DNA of 64,000 nucleotides from Allantophomopsis cytisporea (lineage: Eukaryota; Ascomycota; Leotiomycetes; Phacidiales; Phacidiaceae): NCBI GenBank assembly GCA_024752435.1, contig CP103027.1, forward strand, positions 558,001 through 622,000. Direction: 5' to 3'. Under the pieces are notes generated by a model that saw nothing but the letters and a program-made list of their open reading frames with translations, was not told the DNA's origin and ran no database searches. Both the position numbers and the translations under genes were made by a program. Positions 1 through 10,424 of this stretch are shown piece by piece (the stretch's first letter is position 1; each line of letters opens with the position of its first letter).

Positions 1-592
1 CCGAAAGCAAGGGTGTGGGTGTGGACAACCACCTGGTACCCCTTCAAACCATTCACAGAGGCCTTACTTCGATTGACCAAGGCGGATGGATTCAAGCTGG
101 GCATCGCACGGTTGGTTGGGCCGGATAACTTAAATGTGCAAGATCCTCTCAAGATTATGCCATACGAGTTCCCTGGTGTACTGGTCACAAACAGAGCCAG
201 ACATATCGCTACCCATTTTCTTCCGGATGGCAAGCCAGTAATGTGGAACGGATTCGGGGAATGGTCCCGTAGCGCGCATGGTTGTGGAGATGGTCAGTGC
301 ATGCATTGCTTCCAAATAATATCTTCCTATTATACCTGACTGGTTTTGGCTAGATGACAGGGAGGCTGGTCAAGCTGAGGTTGTGCTGTGGAAATGCACA
401 GGTGTATGTGACAGTGATCCCCGAAAGAAGGGTTATTACCTTCAATACGCGAAGCCTGTTTCGGCTGACATCAGCTCGACGAACTTGCGACGGGCCTTGA
501 TCCAAAAGCACCTTCTTGATGAAGCAAGTCTCAATCAGCTAAGTACCGAGGCTCTTCTAGAGATCTTGGGACCGATTCTGCGGGATAATTGA
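1..592 (+). CDS. Nucleotidylyltransferase-fold protein, C-terminal part (5' end outside window)
   Basis: This is the 3' part of a gene that enters from the left edge. Exon 1-292 is open from base 1 and ends at a GTCAGT donor. Exon 354-592 follows a CTAG acceptor and restores frame (codon split G|AT), with a TGA stop at 590-592. Near the C-terminus the protein reads KPVSADISSTNLRRALI. The 'ISST..LR' element is typical of nicotinamide/nicotinate-nucleotide adenylyltransferases and related cytidylyltransferase-fold proteins, where it contacts the nucleotide phosphates. A 30-residue Leu-rich tail follows. The HxGH active-site motif would lie upstream, outside the window, so substrate and activity cannot be judged. 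A Pof1-like or NMNAT-like protein is possible. I am confident of the coding call and moderately confident of the fold. Confidence 0.6.
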
Positions 593-975
593 CAAATACA
601 TACATAATATTGATGGATGGGTCCTTTTGATCATCTTGGCATGTTACTGTCGCGTGAGCACACAGGGGATACAAGAGCAAGTGGATACATAGGATGGCAT
701 AATGAGTACTAAGGGTTCTAGACAATCAATTAGAAGCTTTTTTATTCATATAAACTAGCGTCTTCAATGCAATTGATCAATCGCTCGAGATATGTGATTT
801 TTCAAGCGTGGAGTTAGCTCTGAGAATTGGTCATCATATCGGGTGACAGACTTTTACCAACCCACTGAGAACGATATCTAACTACCACCGGCCTTGCGGG
901 ATCGCTAGCATCTCTCGACCAAAGATTTGGTTATACACTTATGTAACTGCGACGAACTCATTTTTGAACTTTGAA
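593..975. other. Intergenic, no gene seen
   Basis: This 383-bp spacer separates two plus-strand genes. It holds the 3' flank of the upstream gene and the promoter of the fructosamine-kinase-like gene. I see no ORF or strong motif. Confidence 0.5.
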
Positions 976-2467
976 ATGGATTTCGAGACAGTGAAAACTC
1001 CTGACGTGACGTCTCTAAGTGAGAAACCCTTAGAGATTACTTACAACAATGAGGTATACAAAGCTTCCCCGCTTACCATCAAGGAAAGACTCGCTCTCCT
1101 CAATGGAACTTTCCCGATCGATGAAGCCGTTGTTGAAGGTATGACTTCTGCCTTCATCTACTGAATCTTCGAGACTTTGACAGTGAGCACTTGACTGACT
1201 TATGCCGCCTTCAACTATCTAGTATTACCCGAAGGCAGTACATTCTTATCAGTTGAGCATTTCGGCACGAGTGCGTACGCAATCACTGGGAGAGTAGTAG
1301 CACGGAATTATGATGGGATAGAAGCTGTTTATTTCATCAAGGCAAGTCTTCGAATATGAACACTGGACAGGTGGGAATTTATCCTGACTCCACCAGGTTG
1401 CGTTCGAAAATCACGGCATGACAATGTTGAAAGGGGAATATGAATCTTCCAAGATCATTTACGGCCTCATGGACGACTTCCTGCCCAAGCCAATCGGCTT
1501 CGGCAAATACAAAGTTGCAAATCCGCCCACGTACTTCTACCTGTCCGAATTTGTTGATATGGATGTCACGGTTGCCCCTGACCCTGCGGAGTTCACGAAG
1601 CGCCTCTCACAGCTACACCGAGTCAGTAGGTCACCCACAGGCAAGTTTGGCTTCGCTGTCCAGACATGCGACGGGCAGGTCGCCCACACTGTCGATTGGC
1701 AGGATAATTGGGCGACTTTCTTTACCAATATGTTCCTTGGCGTCTTTGAGAGGGATCTAGCTATCAATGGTCCATGGATTGAGATGGAACGAGCAACTGA
1801 GCAGGTAGTCAAGGTTGTTATTCCCAGGTTGCTTGGGTCTCTTCAGGCGGAAGGCAGGGTTCTCAAGCCCTCTATCATACACGGTGACCTCTGGGAAGGA
1901 AATATGGGTATTCATATGGAGACCGGCAAAAGCATTCTATTCGATGCTGGGTCGTACTACGGTCACAACGAGAGTAAGTAGTGTCCACGGACCACGGTCA
2001 CTAGCGCCTGGGAAGGTTTTTTTTTTCAAGAAACAGCATACTCACTGAATCTGAGTGCAGTGGAATTGGGAATTTGGAGATGCCAGTTCAGCTCAGTTTT
2101 CCGTTCCAAGGAATACACGAGGCACTATCTCCGCAACTATCCCGCAGCGGAGCCCGTCACTGAGTTCGATGACCGGAACAGACTATATAGTCTGAAAAAT
2201 GACATCAACTACTCCGTCGGTCATCCAGGAACTTTGTTGCGAAAAACGTGAGAGCGTCTCCTGATCTTTATCACTTGTTGCGTGTTCCTTTCTGGATATC
2301 TACATCTGGTTGACTGACAAATTGTGATTTGCAGTGCTTACAATAATATGTGCTATCTTTGCGAGAAGTATGCTCCAATTAAGGGCATTGACAAGTACGA
2401 CCCTCGGATTGATCCCTCGGTCACAGGGGCTTATATCGCGCCGCATCGGCCTGAGAAATCAGTCTGA
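976..2467 (+). CDS. Fructosamine/ketosamine-3-kinase family protein
   Basis: The model has five exons (976-1138, 1223-1341, 1397-1973, 2061-2247, 2335-2467) and encodes 392 aa. The start is ATG 976; an upstream TTG at 964 is in frame but not a plausible start. Family hallmarks are visible: SVEHFGTSAYAITGRV as the glycine-loop region, FIKVAFENHG with the ATP-binding Lys, SIIHGDLWEGN as the catalytic loop with Asp and Asn, and LFDAGSYYGHNEMELG as the metal-binding DxxxYYGHxExE segment. This family phosphorylates C3 of Amadori sugars on protein lysines and thereby reverses glycation; fungal members may act on other small substrates. Intron 2 (1342-1396) has a GC donor, AAG|GCAAGT. The C-terminal exon adds a Tyr/Cys-rich tail. 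The family assignment is firm, the physiological substrate is not known. Confidence 0.88.
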
Positions 2468-3920
2468 TTGTGTCAATGACGTGTAGGCGACGGGATTCGG
2501 AGCTCATTCCTCATTAAGAAGAAAGATCCGGGAAATGCAAATACTTGAATAGAAGGTGTTTTGTTAAGTAAAATCGTACAGATTTGTGTACCCTGCAGCA
2601 GTGACCTCGTCTTAAATTTTGCTCGTAGTTTCTGCTACGTAAGACACTAATTATTATAAGACCGGACCTTGTAAAAATCAGCAGTAAGCAATCAATACTC
2701 CAGGATGTGATCTTATATACAGGGGGGTTCTTCTACTAGTGGAGGGTCTTATATACTAATTTATACGGAAGAATATCGAAAATTCCATTATCCGATAAGC
2801 TGTTGGGCAGTGCTGGCGTAATCAGAACCCCGCATGAGAATCTCCTCTCTTATCAACATAGTGGAACTAACTGTCTGTACTATCATACCTGACCTCTTGG
2901 TGGCCGGCCTGTACTCTCCATTCTGACCGAAATGACTTTTTTTTTTCGATGCTATCACATAGCCGTATCACACAACCGTAATCACACAACCGTAATCATA
3001 TCATAACCGTAATCACACAATCGGAATCACATAACCCTATATGCTAGCGCGGGCACGGTCCATCCGCATCCCTGCTTTGTATTACAGCATATTGCATTAG
3101 CGGGGCGTGCGGGGGAAATGCCCTCAGCGATCGCAGGCCTTTTTAGCGTCTTAGCGCTTATCCCGCCAGCCCGCCAAAACAAAAGTAGTAATTTAATAAT
3201 AATATTTACCTTATAATAATAATAATAACCGGCTAGTGCTACCGTGCCGTGCCGTGTCGTGCCGTCCTGTCCTCCGCGCGGCGTGTCTAAAACGCTCGTG
3301 CAGTCATCCTGACCGCATGCACTTCGTTCCGTTTCCGCAGCGCTAGGGGAGCAGGCTGTAAGTAGCTACCTTACCGCATAAATCAGGAATGACTATTTGG
3401 GACAGGCTATGTCATAATACTTGACTGCCTCGTCCTCAGATGAAATCTCGCCCTCTTAGGCGACGTTTGGCTGTCAAGCATCGGCGGTGGACGTAGATCA
3501 GGATCGTGTGGGGACCGTGCTTGGTGCCATTCCTAGCGGCCTAGCTATATGGTAGAGTTTGATATAGAAGCTGACATTGACTTAGAGATGATAAGGGTCT
3601 TAGTTCCACATGTAGAGCTGCGGACTTTAGATTGTACTTTGCATTAGTAGTTGAACAGAGCAAGCCTGTCTTATTACGAGAACTAATTCATTAAAGTGGG
3701 GTTAGGACACCCGATTCATTGCGATAGAATGACTCGATTACGAAGCCCTTCAGAGAGATAACATCCTCTCTGGATGGTCCTCTTATATCGTTGGTCTGAC
3801 GTTCTGTGAGAGATTATACGGCGTAGTGCTATAGAAGGGTGTATATAGTGTATATGGGTATATATCTAAGTTACACTAAACGTATGTATCTTGGTTTCAA
3901 ACGCATCCACATTGCTCTGC
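2468..3920. other. Intergenic, AT-rich and repeat-bearing
   Basis: There is no gene I can support. The stretch mixes AT-rich DNA with a GC-richer patch around 3040-3380. It contains the short tandem repeats listed separately, a TAA-type microsatellite near 3200-3230 and a degenerate CCGTG repeat near 3241-3270. The mixture suggests decayed mobile DNA, but no transposon protein is recognisable. Confidence 0.4.
2953..3040. repeat. Degenerate tandem repeat, unit about 14-17 bp, six copies
   Basis: Six successive units resemble ATCACACAACCGTA, with small substitutions and one longer unit. Two central units are identical. The block lies in non-coding DNA between the fructosamine-kinase-like gene and the threonine aldolase gene. 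Confidence 0.7.
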
Positions 3921-5117
3921 TCATTGATTTGAGTGTTGGCAATGGTCACAGTGGGGCTCATCCTTTATGCAGGGCAAGGCCGATTTCTTCAAGACAGCCC
4001 TGAAGAAGTCGCATAGTGCCACGAACGCCTGGTCGGTAATCTGATAGTGGAAACAAAGACGGCCATGGATCGGCTCTCCCACTTTAATTGCGAAACCACG
4101 AGCTACTGCATTATAGTGCTCAACCGTCAAGCCCGAACCTGGAATATCAAGCCAGACCATATTCGTCTCCGTCTGCATCGTAAGCTTTCCCCCAAGCTCC
4201 TCCCAAAGGGCCGTAGCACGCCGAGCCTTGTCCTGCGCCAACCTCATCTTCCTCGGGACGCCGAGGAAGACGTCGTCGATGGCCACCCTCGCCGGAGCCG
4301 CGATCACGCCCGACGCGCGCACGCTGCCTCCGAGATGCTTGCGCGCCCAGTTGGCCCGCTTAATGAATGCGGCCGTGCCGGTGACGACACTGCCGATGGG
4401 CGCGCCGAGGCCCTTGGTGAGGCACAGCTGGATGCTGTCGAAAGACTCCCCTATTTCGCGCAGCGTGCAAGCGCCGGCGGTGACGGCCTCCCAGAGGCGC
4501 GCGCCATCCAAGTGCATGTGTATGGGAGGATCTTGGGCGCGCGCCCACTGGGAGATGGCGCGGATGTCTGCTAAAGGCATGATGGTGCCCGCGAGCGTAT
4601 TCTCCAGACTGATGACGCGGGTTGGGGCGTCGTAGTAGGTCTCCGTGACGACGGCGTTTTTCTTGACGTCCTCTAGGGTAAGATGGTGGCCGTTGGAGGG
4701 CACGACTCCTTTGATCAGGGCGCCGCAGAAGGCTGAGGCACCACCGCTCTCCCAGTTGATGATGTGTCCGCGGTGATCAGCGAGAATGCTGTGAGGTGGG
4801 GCTTTGAGGGCAGATCGAAGGGCCACTTGGTTGCCCATGCTGCCACTCATAACGAGGATGGCGGCTTCGTGGCCGACTAAGCCAGCGACGTAGTCCTGGA
4901 ACGACTCTGTTGTCTTGTCTTCCCCCATATCACCATCTCCCAGGGACGCAGAGATAATGGCTTCCAGCATGGGCAGGCTAGGCTTGGTGAAGAAGTCCGA
5001 ACGGAAGTCATTAGACGACTCATTGCAGTGAGCCCACGCCGATTTGGCAATCGCGCTGGCGTGGTCTTCTGGCTCGATGCGAAGGATCGTCGAGCTAGTC
5101 AAGGTCTGTGTACTCAT
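3921..5117 (-). CDS. L-threonine aldolase (low-specificity type, PLP-dependent)
   Basis: A single uninterrupted 398-codon frame starts at ATG 5117. The protein is a fold-type I PLP enzyme of the beta-eliminating lyase/threonine aldolase family, which cleaves L-threonine or L-allo-threonine to glycine and acetaldehyde. Visible family features are NDFRSDFFTKPS near residues 36-48, GDGDMGED at 60-67, HLDGARLWEA (Asp204 would pair with the pyridine nitrogen), and LCLTKGLGAPIGS, where Lys235 is the expected Schiff-base lysine. The length is near the family norm. The C-terminus adds a short Cys/His-rich tail (CDHCQHSNQ) of unclear role. The middle of the gene (about 4200-4600) is much GC-richer than the flanks. 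It is the only intact gene in an AT-rich, transposon-marked stretch. Function is confident; stereospecificity cannot be read from sequence. Confidence 0.92.
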   Translation of the reverse strand: MSTQTLTSSTILRIEPEDHASAIAKSAWAHCNESSNDFRSDFFTKPSLPMLEAIISASLGDGDMGEDKTTESFQDYVAGLVGHEAAILVMSGSMGNQVALRSALKAPPHSILADHRGHIINWESGGASAFCGALIKGVVPSNGHHLTLEDVKKNAVVTETYYDAPTRVISLENTLAGTIMPLADIRAISQWARAQDPPIHMHLDGARLWEAVTAGACTLREIGESFDSIQLCLTKGLGAPIGSVVTGTAAFIKRANWARKHLGGSVRASGVIAAPARVAIDDVFLGVPRKMRLAQDKARRATALWEELGGKLTMQTETNMVWLDIPGSGLTVEHYNAVARGFAIKVGEPIHGRLCFHYQITDQAFVALCDFFRAVLKKSALPCIKDEPHCDHCQHSNQ

Positions 5118-5319
5118 AGCTATGGTGTTTGACAGTTTGTTTTGTTCTTAAAAGAGATAACAATAAGGTGTGAGGCACTTTCTGAGACGGTAGACTGTCT
5201 TGAGTTTGATTATTTCCAGGAGCACTCCCATCGAGTTCGTAGTTCTTATAAGATAGTAAGGTAGGCAGTCTAAGAAGCTTAGGAATCATCACTAATGAGT
5301 GAATTAGAGAGCTTGTACA

Positions 5320-5538
5320 TACAGTAGGTAGCCAGAAGTATTCGTACGGTCCGTGCCTAAGTAGATTTTCAATCCGAAGGATAAAAGGCTGCTTTAATAT
5401 TTTGAGTCCTACCTCCAGCCATTACAGTGCGGATTTGTAAGGCTGTTCAGAGTTTCCATTTTCAAACGGCACTCTATTCTACTTCTTTGGACTCTACTTA
5501 TACACAGACTGTACGAATACATTTGGCTACCTACTATA
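5320..5538. mobile_element. MITE-like element, Tc1/mariner type, 215 bp, TA target duplication
   Basis: The element spans 5322-5536 and is flanked on both sides by TA (5320-5321 and 5537-5538). Its termini are 44-nt inverted repeats, 5322-5365 and 5493-5536, matching at 37 of 44 positions. Each begins within one base of AGTAGGTAGCC and contains GTATTCGTAC in the orientation read inward. The 127-bp interior has no coding capacity. TA duplication, terminal inverted repeats and small size fit a non-autonomous Tc1/mariner (IS630) element. No transposase source is present in the window. Confidence 0.75.
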
Positions 5539-7760
5539 GCATGTAAAAGAGGTACCAGGTAGTAATTGATACAGATGGTTGGTATATATAATATTAAAGC
5601 AGCGTTAAGAAGAACAGACCCCAAGATTTGAAATTATTACCCTGGTAACAGAGAATGTAGCTCTACATAGTATGGTAGAAAGTATAGAGTATTCTATATC
5701 AAGCCTTTATTTCTCCCGGTCAGTATATGTTTCTGAGATGACATTTATAAATACATGTATTATTAGAACCTGTAAATACTTAGTCTTCTAACTAAAAGAA
5801 TGTACCCTTTAAGGGTTTAGGTGGTTCTCGAAAACTCTACGTAACAGGGATTAAAACTAACGATGCAAGAATACTTCATATATAGTTAATATGTTTTCTA
5901 TATATTGCTAGGCTGTACCGTAGAAAATTTATAATTTCCGTCTCAAGTATATAAAGCCGTATTAAATGGGGGTATAAATACTCAAGCCTTAGGGCCACAC
6001 TTATTTATTTAGAAGATCAAGTACTAATAAAATGTCGATAGTATAGGGGCATGCACTTCAAGGCTCAGGGCTATACTCTATAAGGCCCTATTAGAGAGTA
6101 ATCCCGAAGCTAGGTTAGTGGCTGAGACACGCTGACGCATAAGCATAACCCAGGAAGCAACAGAATCCATGCTCGCCCGTCCGCCCTATGCAAGCAGAGG
6201 CCACAGGAACGTCAATACGCCATACGCGACATACTATACGCCATCCGCTAAGGTACTTATGAATAACGCCACAGCCGTCCACCCCGCCGCCAGCTCGGTA
6301 CTAAGAGGGACTTGGCTTATTGCCGGAGAATCCTGGTCGACGCCGGGATGGGATGGACGGAAGAGGTAAGTAAGCACGCGAGTCACATTACCCCAGACAC
6401 TCTCCGCACCACTATACTGTGAATCTACTAAATTTCGTTTTACAATAACATCTATAGATAGTCACTACGCTATTTGAAATTCCTAAAATTTGGTATATGA
6501 CATCGCAATATAGTAATAATAATTTATATAAAGTGTCAAGAATTTTGGAAATTATATTGGTATAGATATCCAACGCTAAATTACTAAGCATTTTCTGTAT
6601 ACACAGGATAGTGTCATCCGCAGGGTAGATAGGGACGTGACTGGCTGACTGCATTTGTGGCCGGGGAATCTAAGATTGGGAATTTAAGAGGAGAAAGCAA
6701 AAGTAAGGCCAGGCAAACTCACCACCTTGTTCTAAAATCTTACAGAGGGCGAGGGTCAAGTGATATCATCGCTTTGGCGCATGGGATGAGGCCTTTATCT
6801 CCTCAGACTGTCCCTCAGAAACAGGATCATCCCTGTCTACTAGGTCCTCCTGAGGCGGGTTTGGCGTTTGGCGATCCCTTTCGGGTCGTTGTCTCGGCTT
6901 ATGGTTCGGCAACAGCTTCTTTGTTAATGTCAGTGTCCCTTGAAGGCTTTTCAGGGTGATCTTAAACAATCTCTTGGGCGAGGGAGATTTCATGTGGACT
7001 AGGTTTTTTGCCTGCCTGGGTGTTTTTCCCTATGTGGTCCACTCGCCGAATGTTGCCGCTTTTGTCTTCATTATCTATCGGAATGTCTTGAATAGGTGCT
7101 GCCGCCGGGACTTCTACCACTATCTTCTGGGACGGGATAGTATTTTCTGTTTCTGGTGGTAGAGGGGTTTTCGCCCCGCGTGGACGTCCTCTACCAAGCA
7201 TCTAGTAGATTAATAGGCGTCCCACTTGGACCACTTGCACAGTCCCGGAGTCTAAGGTCAACAGTTTCGCCAAGCACTGATTAGTCTACATTGAGGCGAA
7301 TGCTTGGGATAGTACGCCCTAGGTTCGGAGCGTTCATTTTCAAGTGCTGGTCAGTGTCTTTGGAGTATTCCATGAAGACACGTTGTCGCAGTACAAGCTT
7401 TTCATGCCTGTCGTCCTTGTGAACTGTCAGCCGTACGCTTTACTTGAATAAGCACTTGCCATTACTTGCCCCACGGCAACTCCAAGCGGAGCACATGCGA
7501 GGTCTGAGAGCGGTTTCCCTTTACATGGCCAGCAAACTCCAGAATCAGTGATGCAAGGGAGTGGAATCAAGGCCAATTTGCGAGTTGGGAGTCCCTCTCA
7601 CCTTTCTGACCCATTCCCGCCATCGAATTTTAACATCAGCGGTTTGCAAAGTCTTTCTTAAGGCGAGAAACTTCATATCTTTACCGTACTACTTGTATCG
7701 ATTTATGATTTATACTTTATGAAGTTGAAGGATATAAATCTTGCAATAAATACAACCCTC
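5539..7760. other. AT-rich intergenic stretch with decayed transposon-like sequence
   Basis: No intact gene is supported. The first 600 bp is very AT-rich. Around 6130-6380 a GC-richer patch stands out. Between about 6650 and 7560 the minus strand holds broken open stretches, for example 6962-7201 with an AT-hook-like GRGRPRG start and 6766-6993 rich in Lys/Arg, in different frames and interrupted by stops. This resembles a degraded retroelement gag-like or ORF1-like region, but I recognise no reverse transcriptase or integrase motif. The last 200 bp should hold the promoter of the transporter. Confidence 0.35.
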
Positions 7761-9319
7761 ATGTCTCATTCAGCTGTTTATACCCCGCTCCCCCAGCATC
7801 CCACCATAAACCCGGCTGAATCAGAACAAGACATCCCCGAATCCCTCCAACATATACCTTCCAACTTCGACGTGGCCCTAAATGGCGATACCAGCCGTAC
7901 TCTTCCATCTCCTAATCCCACGAAACAAACAGATGCCACTTTGCTTAATCCTGAAGCATTTAGAAAGCTGTCTGTGAGCACGATATCTTCTGTGGGACTT
8001 CCTTACTCTAGAGCCGTATCTCCATACCCAGCACCTAGTACACCCGAGCCAAAGACTCTCAAATATGCCTGGAAGAACTTCTGGACTAGGAATCAAGGGC
8101 TCATCTTAGTGTTGTTCTCGCAGCTATTCGGGGCATTGATGGACGTAACCACAAGACTGCTGGAGTTAGAAGGAGATGGGATGTATCCGCTGCAAATACT
8201 GTTTGCTAGAATGGGACTTACGACGATATTCTGCTGCATGTGGATGTGGTGGAAAAGAGTACCGGATTTTCCATTTGGTGAAAAGGGGATTAGATGGCTA
8301 CTTGTTGGACGTGGAATCTGTGGATTCTTTGGTACTTATGGGTTGTATTGTAAGTCCTACAAAGACCGTTTGAGATGAAGAAAAGTGACGCTAAACATCC
8401 AATAGATTCTTTACAATACCTCCAGGTAGCGGACGCTGTAGTCATACCCTTCCTCGCTCCCTCAGTAGCATCCTACGCATGCTATGTCTTCCTCAAAGAG
8501 CCTTTCCCTCGCTCCGCCCAATACGCATCCTTCGTCTCTTTACTAGGAGTCTTCCTGATCGCACGCCCAACATCCTTCTTTACTACCACCTCCCCACCCA
8601 CATCTAGCCTTCCAAACGGAACCTCAACAACATCCACCTCTTCCGACTCAGCCTTCCCAACCCCAACCTCCGCCCAACGCCTCTCAGGCGTCGCAGTAGC
8701 AATGATAGGTGTCTTCGGCTCCGCCGCAGTCTTCACCATAATCCGGTGGATAGGCCCACGCGCGCACCCGCTAATAAGCGTAAATTACTTCGCCGCCTGG
8801 TGCACGCTTGTATCGACGGTGTCCCTCACGCTCCCTATCCCCTCCTCCCCCTCCTTCGCCGCCCCCGCCAATCTCCGCCAATGGTCTATGCTACTGTCCC
8901 TTGGCGTTTTCGGCTTCATCGCGCAGTTCTTACTCACGAGCGGTCTTGCCGTTGGGGGCAGGGTGAATGGCGCTAGAGCGACGAACATGATTTATACTAA
9001 TGTGCTATTTGCGCTCGCGCTTGATAAGCTGGTCTTCGGGCAGAGTCCCTCGTGGTGGAGCTTGGGGGGGAGTGCACTTATTTTGGGTAGTACGGTTGTG
9101 GTTGCAGTGCAGAAGCAGCAGGGTGGAAGGGTGGGGACTGGGGCGAGGGATGGGGTAGTACAGAACGAAGAAGCAATGGAGATGGTGATATCGAGGGAGA
9201 GAGAGCGTGGGAATGAGGTGGGGACAAATGACGAGGAGGCTGCTATCTTGAGGGAAGACGATCCTAAGGATGAAGTTGGCGTTGTGGAGTTGAGTGATTT
9301 TCCTCCGAGGTCTATGTAA
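7761..9319 (+). CDS. EamA/DMT-superfamily transporter (SLC35G-like)
   Basis: The two exons are 7761-8349 and 8406-9319, joined across a 56-nt intron at a split Tyr codon; 500 aa. The ATG at 7719 is in frame and also possible, but 7761 has the better context. About 100 N-terminal residues are Ser/Pro/Thr-rich and cytosolic in style. They are followed by a chain of hydrophobic helices arranged as two EamA repeats. Typical signatures are FSQLFGALMDVTTRLLE at the first helix, QILFARMGLTTIFC, YYSLQYLQVADAVVIPFLAP right after the splice, and LKEPF. A hydrophilic, Glu-rich C-tail of about 65 residues ends the protein. Members export or exchange small metabolites across plasma or organelle membranes; the substrate is unknown. 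The fold call is strong. Confidence 0.88.
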
Positions 9320-10424
9320 AACTACATAGCCATATGTTTTTGTATCAAAAATAGAATTTGGATGTAGAACTTTCATGTATACATGGAAGGAGTTTGGGTG
9401 GTACGGGATAAATAGTATTTGGCCCTAGATGTAGATTAAAGTATATAGAGTCACATGCTTGCTAATACCAACGCAAGTTATAAATCTTAAGCCACTGTTT
9501 CTTTCATAATCCTACTATCATCAATGTTACTCATCTACCAAAACACCCTTCCCCTCACAGATTATTCCAGTCCCGTCCAGCCCGAAGCCACCAAGCCCCA
9601 GGACGAGGGTTCGATTCAGCGATTTCGGCAAAGGACTATAACTGGTAGGTGACTGACGACTTCCTCGCAACGGATAATGATTCGAAATGCAAGACTCGGG
9701 GCCAGAGATGTACGGAGTGAACGGAGCTCCTAGACTCCCACTTCTAGCTATCTCCTACTGGACTTGTGACAGGGAATCAGATACTCCAAATCATTCAATC
9801 AATGAGTTACTCCTTTAACCATTCATTTTCCTTATCCTCTCCTAGGTACTTGCTCCTTCATAACCTATATCCACCATCTGCCGATACCCAGACCCAGGCT
9901 CAGGCTCAATCTCAATCTCTAGTCCTACACTTGAAAAGCACAGCCACGTGTCCAATCTCCATTTTATTGACTTTATTTAGTATTAACATAATTAGATATT
10001 GGTAGCTACTAGCTATAGAAAGTACATAATATGGCATGTAAATGATATTCTTATTCTTATAGAAACCTATACCTATAATATACTTTCACTGCCTTATATC
10101 TTACACGAAACGTATATAAAGGAAGGTAAGCTAAGTTTAAAAGAAAAAAAAAAGACAGAGAGATGAAAGCTGAGATTATCATAGTAAAAATATATACAAA
10201 GAATTTTTATATTTCTTTACAAAAGAAAGGAAGGCAGAGAATAAGTAAATGTACACTTGATCTCACTACCATGTATCATTGACGTCACATACGCTTATTT
10301 CAATTACAAGATCTCGTTCATGATCGAATGCTTACATAGGAAACGTAGAGTGCCATACTCGTAAAGATTATATACACAAGTATCGAATAACAGTACAGCC
10401 CTATGACTTAACTCTCACCTAGTT
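9320..10424. other. Intergenic, no gene seen
   Basis: This is the 3' flank of the transporter and of the convergent minus-strand gene. It is mostly AT-rich with short A-runs near 10140. Open stretches such as 9766-10005 lack any recognisable protein feature. Confidence 0.45.

Noticed and set aside
4047..4635. Long plus-strand open frames over the threonine aldolase gene
   Set aside because: They are antisense shadows of the GC-rich coding region on the minus strand and show no domain of their own.
5388..5603. A 14-nt perfect inverted repeat (5388-5401 with 5590-5603) around the MITE
   Set aside because: The first copy is inside the element and the second outside it, so they cannot be paired termini; probably an independent dispersed sequence or chance.
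9600..9640. A GGTTCGATTC sequence resembling a tRNA B-box
   Set aside because: The flanking five bases do not pair to form a T-arm, and no acceptor stem or anticodon arm is present upstream.
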